This document shows, in pieces, positions 26,296-34,464 of a stretch of DNA of 53,823 nt. The first letter of the stretch is position 1, and each line of letters begins with the position of its first letter. The stretch covers positions 1 to 53,823 of the forward strand of contig NZ_JAIQLH010000091.1 in assembly GCF_020037025.1 (NCBI RefSeq), given 5' to 3'. The translations under genes were made by a program, and so were the position numbers. Source of the stretch: Streptomyces huiliensis. Its GTDB lineage: Bacteria; Actinomycetota; Actinomycetes; Streptomycetales; Streptomycetaceae. The notes under the pieces are model-generated. The model was given only the letters and a program-made list of their open reading frames with translations, had not been told where the DNA came from and ran no database searches.

Positions 26296-27536
26296 GCGAC
26301 ACGGAAGCCGTGGACACCGTCATCGAGGTCCCCGCCCCCGAGCCCGGCAGCGCCGGGTCTCCCTGCGCCTACGCCCGGCTGCGCGCCGAACACCCAGTCG
26401 TCAAGGCCCAGTTGCCCAACGGCGAGACCGGCTGGCTGCTCAGCCGCCACGAGGACGTACGCGCGGCCTTCGCCGACCCCCGGCTCGTCCGGCCGCTGCT
26501 GTCGGCCTGGCCGCCCCGCGAGGGCGACGACGCGCCGCCGCCGTGCCTGCCGACGTTCCTGGAGATGACCGGGGAGCACCACGAGCGCGTCCGCCGCACC
26601 GTCCTGCCGCTCTTCGGCCGCCGGCGCCTGGAGTTCATGGTCCCGCGCGTCCGGGCCATCGCCGAGGAGCTCCTCGACGCGATGACGGCCGGGTCGCCGG
26701 ACGGCACGGCGGACCTCGTCCCCGCGTTCGTCGAATCGCTGCCGCTGCGCGTGCTGTGCGAGACCGTCGGCCTGCCGTACGAGGACCGCGACGTCTACCT
26801 GCCGCACACCCTCGCCCTGCTCAGCGCCTCCGGGCTGACGATGGACGAGGTGCTGGCCGCGCTGTACGCGCTCCAGGACTACGCGTCCGAGCTCATCGCG
26901 CGGAAGGAGCGGGAGGGGGACGGTGCCCGGGACAGGGACGCCGACGGGGGCGACTACATCGGCCTGCTGCTCGCGGAGAGCCGGCGGCCCGGCGGCGCCC
27001 TGACGCGCGACGACGTCGTCAGCTTCGTCGTCACCATGCTGATGGCCGGCTACAAGACCAACATCCAGCACACCGCCAACGCCCTGCTCGTGCTCCTCGG
27101 CCGCCCCGACGAGCTGCGGCGGCTGCGGGAGGAGCCCGCGCGGATCGGCACCGCCGTGGAGGAGCTGCTGCGGTACGTGCCGCTGATGAACGCCATCAAC
27201 ATCCTCGTCGCCCGCGAGGACTTCACGCTGCACGGGCAGCGCATCCGGGCCGGCGACGCGGTCGTGCCCGTCCCTGCCGCCGCCAACCGCGACCCGGCGG
27301 CGTTCGCCGACCCCGACCGGTTCGACCCGGCGCGCACACCCAACGCGCATGTGGCCTTCGGGCACGGGCCGCACGCCTGCACCGGCGGGCACCTGACCCG
27401 CCTCCAGCTCGCCACCGCGATCGAGGTGCTGCTGGAGAAGCTGCCCGGCATCGAGCTCGCGGAGCCGGCCGCCGGCATCCCCTGGGACGAGACGACCCCG
27501 CTGCGCGCGCCGGCCCGGCTGCCGGTGCGCTGGTGA
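26292..27536 (+). CDS. Cytochrome P450 (first of a pair)
   Basis: A 414-residue bacterial class I P450. The haem-binding loop is FGHGPHACTGG (Cys about 361) and the K-helix ExxR is EELLR. The I-helix motif reads AGYKT at about 249, so the acidic residue usual at the fourth position is Lys while Thr is kept. The ATG overlaps the A-T-R stop (ATGA), so the two are translationally coupled. Its likely substrate is the A-T-R product or the amino acid while tethered, by analogy with NovH/NovI-type pairs. No ferredoxin gene is in the window, so redox partners are encoded elsewhere. Confidence 0.92.
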   Translation: MSDTEAVDTVIEVPAPEPGSAGSPCAYARLRAEHPVVKAQLPNGETGWLLSRHEDVRAAFADPRLVRPLLSAWPPREGDDAPPPCLPTFLEMTGEHHERVRRTVLPLFGRRRLEFMVPRVRAIAEELLDAMTAGSPDGTADLVPAFVESLPLRVLCETVGLPYEDRDVYLPHTLALLSASGLTMDEVLAALYALQDYASELIARKEREGDGARDRDADGGDYIGLLLAESRRPGGALTRDDVVSFVVTMLMAGYKTNIQHTANALLVLLGRPDELRRLREEPARIGTAVEELLRYVPLMNAINILVAREDFTLHGQRIRAGDAVVPVPAAANRDPAAFADPDRFDPARTPNAHVAFGHGPHACTGGHLTRLQLATAIEVLLEKLPGIELAEPAAGIPWDETTPLRAPARLPVRW

Positions 27537-27571
27537 CGCCCGTACCCCGCGATGTGAAAGAACGCGACCTG

Positions 27572-28813
27572 ATGAAAGAGGCCCGCACCACCGTGACCAC
27601 ACCCCACACGACCGACGCCACCCCGCACGACGAGCCGCTGCCGCGCTACCCCTTCAGCACCCAGGGCGACCGGCTCGCCCCCGAGCTCACCGAGCTGCGC
27701 GGCCGCTGCCCGGTGGCCCGGGTCGGCACCAACTCCGGCGGCGAGGCATGGCTCGTCACCGGCTACGAACTCACCCGGCACGTACTCCGCGACCGGACGT
27801 TCGCACGCTCCGTACTGGGCGAGACCGACAGCCCGACGCAGGACGCCCCGATCCTGGCGCCCGAACTGCTGGACGCCATGAACCACCTCCAGAAGGCCGG
27901 ACTGCGCGACGAGGTGCTCCGGGCCCTCGGCCGCGACCAGCCCGACCTGCCCGCCGACCTGGTCGCGGCGGCCACCCGGGAGGGCCTGGACGCCATGGTC
28001 CGGCAGGGCGCGCCCGGCGACCTCCAACACCACTTCGCGGAGCACGTCGCCGCCTGGTGCATGCTGCGCCTGCTCGGCCTGCCCTTCGAGGACCGTGCCT
28101 GGCTGGCCCACCGTGCGGACGTCGACCTGACGATGGTGACGTACTCGGACGAGGAGCTCGCCCGCAACTGGGAGGAGATCCGCCGCCACATGCACGCGCA
28201 CATGGCGGCCCGCCGCCCCGGGGAGCCGCGTGGCCTCGCCGACCGCCTCGCCGACCTCAACGCCCGCGGCCAGGGGCTGACGGACCGTCAGCTGTCGAAC
28301 ATCGTCGCCGTCCTCTTCGTCAGCGGCTACGAGGACTTCGCGAGCTTCCTGGGCGTCGCGGCCTTCAACCTCCTCCGGCGGCCGGACGCCATCCGGACGC
28401 TGCGGGAGCACCCGGAGACGATGCCGCGCTGCGTGGAGGAACTGCTGCGCTGCAGCGTCGTCCTGGGCAACGCGATCCCGCGCTACGTCACCCGGGACGC
28501 CGAGCTCGGCCCGGCGTCCCTCAAGCGGGGCGACCTCGTGCTGCTGTCACTGGACGCCGTCAACTTCGACCCGGCCGCCTTCGCCGACCCGGAGACGTTC
28601 GACCCGGCCCGCTCACCCAACCCCCACCTGCGGTTCGGCTACGGCCGCCACCACTGCCCCGGCGCCCACCTGGTCCGCCGCCAGTCGGAGACGGCGTTCC
28701 GCGTGCTCCTCGACCAGCTGCCGGACATCGCCCTGGCGGTCCCGGCGGCGGAGGTCCCCTGGCACCCCCACCGCATGGCCATCATGGCGGCGGAGCTGCC
28801 CGTGAGCTGGTGA
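27572..28813 (+). CDS. Cytochrome P450 (second of a pair)
   Basis: A 413-residue P450. The haem loop is FGYGRHHCPGAH (Cys about 362) and ExxR is in EELLR. The I-helix motif reads SGYED at about 250: the usual Thr that helps oxygen activation is Asp, and Ala is Ser. The start is uncertain. ATG 27572 is used, but an in-frame GTG at 27533 overlaps the previous stop, and others lie at 27554 and 27592. It ends the A-T-R operon and faces a TetR gene. It is only moderately similar to the first P450, so a recent duplication is unlikely. Confidence 0.9.
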   Translation: MKEARTTVTTPHTTDATPHDEPLPRYPFSTQGDRLAPELTELRGRCPVARVGTNSGGEAWLVTGYELTRHVLRDRTFARSVLGETDSPTQDAPILAPELLDAMNHLQKAGLRDEVLRALGRDQPDLPADLVAAATREGLDAMVRQGAPGDLQHHFAEHVAAWCMLRLLGLPFEDRAWLAHRADVDLTMVTYSDEELARNWEEIRRHMHAHMAARRPGEPRGLADRLADLNARGQGLTDRQLSNIVAVLFVSGYEDFASFLGVAAFNLLRRPDAIRTLREHPETMPRCVEELLRCSVVLGNAIPRYVTRDAELGPASLKRGDLVLLSLDAVNFDPAAFADPETFDPARSPNPHLRFGYGRHHCPGAHLVRRQSETAFRVLLDQLPDIALAVPAAEVPWHPHRMAIMAAELPVSW

Positions 28814-28927
28814 GTCACCGGGGTTCCGACACACGCCCCGCCGGGCGCCAGGACACCGGCCCGGGCCGCGAGCTCCCGTGGGTCGGGCCGTCGACGACGC
28901 GGAGCGCGGGGGGCGCGGGTGCCTGAC

Positions 28928-29599
28928 TCAGGTACCGGCCGTGCGGGCCCCGCCCGGCGGCGGGCTGACCAAGGTGATCGCGGCATCGAGGAGGGCCTGG
29001 ACCCGGCTCGCCGTGAACCTCTCGGGTTCGATGGGGAACATCATCATCCAGCCGTCGGCGATGGCGGCCAGCTGGTCGGCGAGCAGGTCGGCGGGGATGT
29101 CGTCGCGGACGGTGCCCTGTGCCTGCCCGGCAGTCAGGAGCGAGGCGAGTATCTCGCGGTGGCGGGCGTAGCGCCGCGCGATGACGGTGGCGAAGGCCGG
29201 TTCGTACCGTGCGTGGGCCAGCAGTTGGGACATCACGGGCCAGAACTCGGGGTCGCCCGCGGCGCGGGACAGCCACCGTTCCAGGACCGCCCTGATGCCG
29301 GGCCGGCCCCCGCCGGGCTCGAGCATGGCGTCGAAGCCGTCGAACCGGCTCTGGGTCACCGCGGCGACCAGCTCTTCCTTGTTCGCGAAGTAGTACGTCA
29401 CCGTCCCGGTCGTGCACCCCGCGCGCTGGGCCACCTTGCGCAGGGAGGTGTTGGCGTAACCCTCCCGAGCGATCACCGAGGCCGCCGCCTCCAAGAGCGC
29501 GGCCCGCCTCGCTTCGTGGTCGCCAGTCGGCCGCCCGCGCCGCCCGGCCGGCCCGCGTCCGTCATCGGCGGCCGCTGGGCGGGTCGGGTTCTCGGGCAT
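28928..29599 (-). CDS. TetR-family transcriptional regulator
   Basis: A 223-residue TetR protein. The helix-turn-helix region is SVIAREGYANTSLRKVAQRA with GCTTGTVTYYFANKEELVAA. The variable ligand-binding part includes ADGWMMMFPIEPERF. ATG 29599 is preferred; a GTG at 29617 is possible, but neither has a strong ribosome-binding site. It converges on the second P450 and is divergent from the DUF1345 gene. A small dyad AACGgtCGTT (29627-29636) lies in that divergent region and may be its own operator. Control of the A-T-R/P450 operon is possible but unproven. Confidence 0.88.
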   Translation of the reverse strand: MPENPTRPAAADDGRGPAGRRGRPTGDHEARRAALLEAAASVIAREGYANTSLRKVAQRAGCTTGTVTYYFANKEELVAAVTQSRFDGFDAMLEPGGGRPGIRAVLERWLSRAAGDPEFWPVMSQLLAHARYEPAFATVIARRYARHREILASLLTAGQAQGTVRDDIPADLLADQLAAIADGWMMMFPIEPERFTASRVQALLDAAITLVSPPPGGARTAGT

Positions 29600-29777
29600 C
29601 CCGTGATTTTGCCACACGGCTGACGTAACGGTCGTTGTGCAAAATCGCGGGGTCCGGCGGAATCACCGTCGAGACACGCCCTCGATGCCGCCGCCCGAGC
29701 GCCGCGGCCCTCATAGCATCGGCCGGGAACTTCCCGTCAGTGCCATCCTGTCGACGACCGTCCGGAGAGGCTCGTCC

Positions 29778-30443
29778 GTGCACCGCTGGCTATCCGAACG
29801 GCGCCGATCGACGGTGAGCCTGGCCGTCGCGGTGTGCACGGCGGTGGTCCTCCCCAACGACAGCGTGGCCGACGTCTCGACGGCCGACATCGGCGTGTTC
29901 GTCCTCTTCGCCTACCTGCTTCCCTATCTCGCGCTGACCTTGTCCGCCTTCTGGAGCGTCGACCCGGAACAGGTCCGGTCCTGGGCGCATCGCGAGGCTC
30001 GCGGCACGTTCGCGCAGCGCTACGTCCTCGGAACCGCACCCGGACCCGGGGCGTCGCTCTTCATCGGGGCCGCCGCTCTGGTGGTGGCGGTGCTGTGGCT
30101 TCCCGGCCACTTCACCACCACCCTCACCGCCGTCCCCCGCACGCTGGTGGCGCTCGCGCTGGTCGTCCTCGCCTGGATCTGCGTGGTGCTGGCCTTCGCG
30201 GTCACCTTCCAGGCCGACAACCTCGTGGAGAACGAGCGGGCGCTCGACTTTCCCGGGGAAGAGGCCCCGGCCTGGGCCGACTACGTCTATTTCGCCCTGG
30301 CGGCGATGACGACGTTCGGCACCACCGACGTCAACGTGACCTCACGGGACATGCGGCGGACCGTGGCGGCGAACACGGTCATCGCCTTCGTCTTCAACAC
30401 CGTCACGGTCGCGAGCCTGGTGTCCGCGCTGGGCGGCCGCTAG
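29778..30443 (+). CDS. DUF1345 family membrane protein
   Basis: A 221-residue integral membrane protein with about five hydrophobic segments. VFVLFAYLLPYLALTLSAFW, SLFIGAAALVVAVLWLPGHF and TLVALALVVLAWICVVLAFA are clear. The diagnostic DUF1345 block near the C-terminus is ADYVYFALAAMTTFGTTDVN, which resembles an ion-channel pore segment, then VIAFVFNTVTVASLVSAL. Function is unknown. The GTG at 29778 has GGAGAGG upstream. The gene is divergent from tetR and convergent with the FAD oxidase, 33 bases away. Confidence 0.82.
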   Translation: MHRWLSERRRSTVSLAVAVCTAVVLPNDSVADVSTADIGVFVLFAYLLPYLALTLSAFWSVDPEQVRSWAHREARGTFAQRYVLGTAPGPGASLFIGAAALVVAVLWLPGHFTTTLTAVPRTLVALALVVLAWICVVLAFAVTFQADNLVENERALDFPGEEAPAWADYVYFALAAMTTFGTTDVNVTSRDMRRTVAANTVIAFVFNTVTVASLVSALGGR

Positions 30444-30476
30444 CCGTATTGGTCACGAGCGTTGTCGACGCGGCTG

Positions 30477-31829
30477 TCAGCGCTTCTGCGACGACAGCGT
30501 CCGGCGGCGGTGGAAGCGGTCCGAGACGCGGTCGATCGTCCAGGCGGCGTGCAGCGTCGGCGCGCTGAGGACGGATGGGGCGAACCGCGGCCGCGTCCGC
30601 CATACGGCGGTGAGGTCCTCGTGCCGCCGGTCGCCGGCGAGCCGGTCGGCGAGCAGTGTTCCGAGGTAGGGGGACTGGGCGAGGCCGTGGCCGTTGCAGC
30701 CGATGGCGTAGAAGACGTTCTTCGCCGCCTCTCCGGCGACCGGCAACAGCGACGACGTCATCGCTATCCACCCGCCCCAGGCGCGCCGCGGTGCGACGTC
30801 GACGAGCGACGGGAACCGCTCGTGGAAGCCGCGGAGGAGGTCCGCCACGACCGCGTCGTCCGGCTCGCGGTTGGTCGGCGCCCCACGCGTCGTCCGGAGC
30901 CGCCGGGTGCCGAACATGATCGTGCCGCGTGGTGTGGGCCGGTAGTTCTCCAGGATCGCGTGCGGGGTGATGACGCCGGTGCGCCTCGTCCAGCCGGTGG
31001 CCACCAGGCGTTCGGGGGCGATCGGTTCGGTCTCGACCAGGCTGGTCCAGACCGGTGTGACCATCCGCCTCGGGGCGATCGCGAGGTCGCGGGAGTAGGC
31101 GTTGGTGGCCAGCACCACGCGCTCGGCGTGAACGCGGCCCCCGGCCACGCTGACGACGACGCCCGAGGCGTGGGGCTCGACGGCGCGCACGGCGGTTCGT
31201 TCGTACGTCCGCACATCCGACGCGAGGAGCGCGTCGCGCAGGCCGAGCGCGAACTTCCCGGGATTCAGCAGTCCACCGGCCCGCTCGAAGACGCCGCCGA
31301 GGAACGTGTGCGGCAGGCCGAAGTCGCGGCCCTCGACGAACTCGACGTCCGCCCCCGCGCGTCGGAGGATCCCGGCGTTCCGTTCGGTACGCCGCAGCTG
31401 CCCCGGGGAGACGGCGGCGATGACGTTGCCCGTGGGCTCGTAGTCGCAGTCGACGGCCAGCCGCCCGATCAGCTTCTCGGTGAAGCGGGCCGCTTCGTCG
31501 GCGTAACGGACGAGATCCGGCAGCCGGCGCGCGTACAGCGTGTTCAGCAGTCGTGGATCACCTGCCAAGGCGTTCGACAGGTATCCGGCGTTGCGCGAAC
31601 TGCCGCCCCACCCGCAGAACCCGGCCTCCAGCAGGACGACGTCGGCGCCGCGCTCGGCCAGCCGCAGTGCCGTCGCCATGCCGGCGTAACCGCCCCCGAC
31701 GACGGCGATGTCGCAGGTGAGCTCCCCCTCCGGCATCGGCGCGAAATCGGTGGGCCGGTCCGCCCAGCCGGAGAACGCCGAATACGACACGCCGGCGACG
31801 CCGGCCCCGTCCGCTGTCACGTCGTGCAT
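30477..31829 (-). CDS. FAD-dependent amine oxidase, gamma-glutamylputrescine oxidase-like (DAO family)
   Basis: A 450-residue flavoprotein. The FAD-binding Rossmann motif is VVGGGYAGMATALRLAERGA near residue 42, followed by GWGGSSRNAGYLS. The C-terminal FAD-contact segment is YAIGCNGHGLAQSPYLGTLL. The architecture and motifs match D-amino-acid-oxidase-family enzymes such as PuuB of gamma-glutamylputrescine breakdown. No glutamine-synthetase-like PuuA partner is adjacent, so another amine or N-methyl amino acid is possible. ATG 31829 is used, with AAGG upstream. A strong palindrome 60 bases upstream marks specific repression. Confidence 0.85.
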   Translation of the reverse strand: MHDVTADGAGVAGVSYSAFSGWADRPTDFAPMPEGELTCDIAVVGGGYAGMATALRLAERGADVVLLEAGFCGWGGSSRNAGYLSNALAGDPRLLNTLYARRLPDLVRYADEAARFTEKLIGRLAVDCDYEPTGNVIAAVSPGQLRRTERNAGILRRAGADVEFVEGRDFGLPHTFLGGVFERAGGLLNPGKFALGLRDALLASDVRTYERTAVRAVEPHASGVVVSVAGGRVHAERVVLATNAYSRDLAIAPRRMVTPVWTSLVETEPIAPERLVATGWTRRTGVITPHAILENYRPTPRGTIMFGTRRLRTTRGAPTNREPDDAVVADLLRGFHERFPSLVDVAPRRAWGGWIAMTSSLLPVAGEAAKNVFYAIGCNGHGLAQSPYLGTLLADRLAGDRRHEDLTAVWRTRPRFAPSVLSAPTLHAAWTIDRVSDRFHRRRTLSSQKR

Positions 31830-31888
31830 GTCGACCTTGGTCTCCCGTCCTGATGGCGGCACTTGGTGGCACCGTAACGAGCTCGTCG

Positions 31889-31916
31889 ATTTTTCGCAAC
31901 GAGTGTTACGAAAAAT
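31889..31916. promoter_or_regulatory. Operator-like 28-bp palindrome upstream of the FAD amine oxidase
   Basis: ATTTTTCGCAAC (31889-31900) and GTTACGAAAAAT (31905-31916) are reverse complements with one mismatch, around a 4-base centre. The A/T-rich arms stand out sharply in this GC-rich DNA. A second, perfect 10-bp palindrome, ACGAGCTCGT, lies beside it at 31877-31886. Both are between the oxidase start and the end of the next minus-strand gene. Confidence 0.65.
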
Positions 31917-31928
31917 GCGCCGGCTCCC

Positions 31929-31969
31929 AGGGCGAGACCGACAGGGCGAGACCGACAGGGCGTACCGAC
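31929..31969. repeat. Short 14-bp tandem repeats
   Basis: AGGGCGAGACCGAC occurs twice (31929-31942, 31943-31956), followed by a 13-base variant AGGGCGTACCGAC (31957-31969). They lie just beyond the palindrome, upstream of the FAD amine oxidase. Confidence 0.75.
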
Positions 31970-31999
31970 AGGGTCACCGCGCGGTTCGGCGGCGCCTTC

Positions 32000-33808
32000 T
32001 CAGCCGACGTCGAACACGTTCGGCCGCCCGGCCCGGTACCGGGCCTCGTCCCGGCGGTGGAACGGCTCCAGCTCCGGCGGGCGGTACAGCGGCCAGACGC
32101 GGCAGGGCGGCGCCGTGGAACCGTCCGCCTCCAGCAGGGCGTTGACCGCACGGCGCGCCGACTCGTTCGCGCCCTCCATCGTGGCCAGGTCGACGTCCGT
32201 GGCGACGTAGTCGCCGGCCAGGAACAGGTTCGGCACCGCCGTCCGGCTGGTCGGGCGGTCGAACCAGGTGCCGACCGGGTGGATGAAGAGCTGCTCCCGG
32301 TTGACCGGGGAGGGGCCGCCCAGCCCCGTCACCGCGGGGTCGAGGAACCAGGAGTGGACGTCCGCGTCGTCCAGGACCCGCCGGCCGGTGTCATTGAATC
32401 CCGCCTTCATCTGCGCCCACACCTCGCGCGCGATCTCCTCGCGGGTGCAGCGGATGGCGGGCTTCCGGTAGAGGATGCCCGGCTTCTGCCACTCCGAGAC
32501 GATCACCGACAGGCAGTCGGCCACCCGGCCGTCGCCGTAGTCGGCACGGAAGTCGCGGCCCGGCCAGAACTGCGCCTGGCCGATGGTGGTGAGCGCCCAG
32601 GGTGAGTCGATGTGGTCGGTGTGCCCATGGACGATGGGCGTCCGCTTCCGCAGGTAGTACTGGACGCCGACCATCCAGTCCGTCTGGAGCCGGTCGCAGC
32701 GCGCGAGCCGCGGGTCCGCCGCCCGCAGCTCCGGGCCCCAGGTGGCGCGGGCGTACTCGACGGGCAGGGCGCTCACGTAGTGGTCGGCGGTGACGTGGCG
32801 TTCGGCCCCGCCGCGCGGGGAGCGCAGCCGGACGCCCGTGACCCGCCCGCCCCCGTACAGCACCTCGCGGACCTCGCTGGCCGGCGCGAAGCGGACGCCG
32901 AGGGCCCGCAGGTGGCGCACCCACGGGGTGATCCACGCCTCGTTGGTCGGCGCGTTGAGGACGCGGTCGGGCTCCCCGTCGTTGCCCCGGGACACCACGT
33001 TGTACAGGAACGCCTGGATGATGCGGGCCACCGTGCGGGTGCTGGCCACCTCGGCCTTGATGGCGACGAGGTTGCGGGTCATGCCGGTGCCGAGGAGGTG
33101 GCGGTAGTCCCGCGACATCCGGTCCGCCCGGATGAAGTCCCACCAGGGCACCCGCTCCCACTGCCCGAGGCGGCGCTGCTCACAGCTGGTGAGGTGGACC
33201 AGCAGCCGGTTCGCGAAGTAGGCGACCTCGGTGGGCGGCAGGTGCAGGACGGTGTCCAGCCCGGCGGTCAGGTTGCGCAGCAGGGCGTCCGGCAGCAGGG
33301 TCGCCGGGTCCGGCGGGGCGAGCAGGGTGCGGAACGGGACCGTCAGGTCGGGACGGCCCCCGGTGCGCACCACCAGGCCGTCCGTCGCGTTCATCAGGTT
33401 GTCGTGGACCGTCCCCGCGCCGTCCGGCAGCGGGATGCGCCGCATGGTGTCGGGCAGGTTGCGGTAGAAGCCGGGGAAGAAGCGGAAGCCGTGCTCGCCC
33501 GGCAGCGGGCGGCGGCCGCCGCTCCCGGTCCCCGGGACGTCCTTGCTGCGGGCCTTCCCGCCCAGGTCGGCGTTGCGTTCGTAGACGGTGACCCGGTAGC
33601 CGCGCTCGGCGAGCTCCTGCGCCGCGCTCAGCCCCGCGACGCCGCCGCCGAGGACGGCCACGGTACGGCCCGGCGCCGCCCGCCCGCGGGCCCCGGCACG
33701 GCCCGCGCCCACGAGCACCGCCCCACCCGCCGCGGCGGCAGCGCCGAGCAACTCCCGCCGCGTCCGTCCGACCGCCGAATTCCCCACGTACCCCGCCTTG
33801 TTCCCCAT
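32000..33808 (-). CDS. Tat-exported FAD-dependent oxidoreductase (phytoene desaturase/amine oxidase fold)
   Basis: A 602-residue flavoprotein. The N-terminus has a Tat signal, GRTRRELLG, followed by an Ala/Gly-rich hydrophobic stretch. The FAD motif is VAVLGGGVAGLSAAQELAER with VTVYERNADLGGKARS, and the C-terminal FAD contact is NLFLAGDYVATDVDLATMEG. This is the phytoene-desaturase/hydroxysqualene-dehydroxylase-like branch of amine-oxidase flavoproteins. Export of such an enzyme is unusual and its substrate is unknown. There are no carotenoid or hopanoid genes nearby. The first ATG matches the Tat signal start. Confidence 0.82.
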   Translation of the reverse strand: MGNKAGYVGNSAVGRTRRELLGAAAAAGGAVLVGAGRAGARGRAAPGRTVAVLGGGVAGLSAAQELAERGYRVTVYERNADLGGKARSKDVPGTGSGGRRPLPGEHGFRFFPGFYRNLPDTMRRIPLPDGAGTVHDNLMNATDGLVVRTGGRPDLTVPFRTLLAPPDPATLLPDALLRNLTAGLDTVLHLPPTEVAYFANRLLVHLTSCEQRRLGQWERVPWWDFIRADRMSRDYRHLLGTGMTRNLVAIKAEVASTRTVARIIQAFLYNVVSRGNDGEPDRVLNAPTNEAWITPWVRHLRALGVRFAPASEVREVLYGGGRVTGVRLRSPRGGAERHVTADHYVSALPVEYARATWGPELRAADPRLARCDRLQTDWMVGVQYYLRKRTPIVHGHTDHIDSPWALTTIGQAQFWPGRDFRADYGDGRVADCLSVIVSEWQKPGILYRKPAIRCTREEIAREVWAQMKAGFNDTGRRVLDDADVHSWFLDPAVTGLGGPSPVNREQLFIHPVGTWFDRPTSRTAVPNLFLAGDYVATDVDLATMEGANESARRAVNALLEADGSTAPPCRVWPLYRPPELEPFHRRDEARYRAGRPNVFDVG

Positions 33809-33905
33809 GTCCGGGACAACGACGGGGGTCGCAGACAGGTCATGGTGCCGCAGGGGTGTGACCGGCGACCGCGCGCCCCGCGGGCGTGTTCAGGAGACGG
33901 GCGGC

Positions 33906-34280
33906 TCAGGAGACCGGCCGGACGTCCCCGGCGAAGACGATGATCTGATCGATGAGAGCGCGCCGGAAGTGGACGACGTCCGTTCCCGCCAGGCGGGGGC
34001 CGTCGCCCGGCGTGGTGAACAGCCACTGGTAGCGGGCCCATTCGTCCGGCATGTCCACCTCCGAGGAGCGGACCATGGTGCCGGCGCCTGCCGGATGACG
34101 CCGGATGTCCAGCACGAAGCGTTCGACCGCCTCGATCCCCTCGCTGCGTCCCAAGGGACCCCACAGCACCACGTCGGAGGTCAGGGCCTGGGCCAGCAGC
34201 CCGGTCACATGGACGTCCTCGGCGGCGTTGAAGGCGGAGATGAAGGTGTCGACGGCGGACTGTGCGATCTCTTCCTGCAT
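33906..34280 (-). CDS. SnoaL/NTF2-like protein
   Basis: A 124-residue protein of the NTF2-like fold. It opens MQEEIAQSAVDTFISAFNAA and contains LTSDVVLWGPLGRSEGIEAV and the closing strand DQIIVFAGDVRP. Such proteins are small-molecule isomerases, hydrolases or binding proteins; no active site can be named here. The start at 34280 gives a family-typical length; the open frame upstream is GC-driven. It is divergent from the GlxA-type regulator and 97 bases before the Tat flavoprotein on the same strand. Confidence 0.75.
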   Translation of the reverse strand: MQEEIAQSAVDTFISAFNAAEDVHVTGLLAQALTSDVVLWGPLGRSEGIEAVERFVLDIRRHPAGAGTMVRSSEVDMPDEWARYQWLFTTPGDGPRLAGTDVVHFRRALIDQIIVFAGDVRPVS

Positions 34281-34464
34281 GCACCAGTCATACCAGTGGT
34301 GCCGCGCGCCCGGGTCCGGACCGGGGCGGGGGGACGGCCGGGGTTGCCGGGGCCGCCGGGGGTGCGCGGGCGGACGTTCGGATCCGGACGTCCGGATGCG
34401 GATGTCCGGATGTGACAGAAGCCCGTCATTGCGGCCACCGTGGCGCTGCCCGGAGGATGAGGGC

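Noticed and set aside
23206..27536. Very long alternative frames over the A-T-R and P450 genes
   Set aside because: The motif-bearing frames are clear. The alternatives are Arg/Pro/Ala-rich with no recognisable domains.
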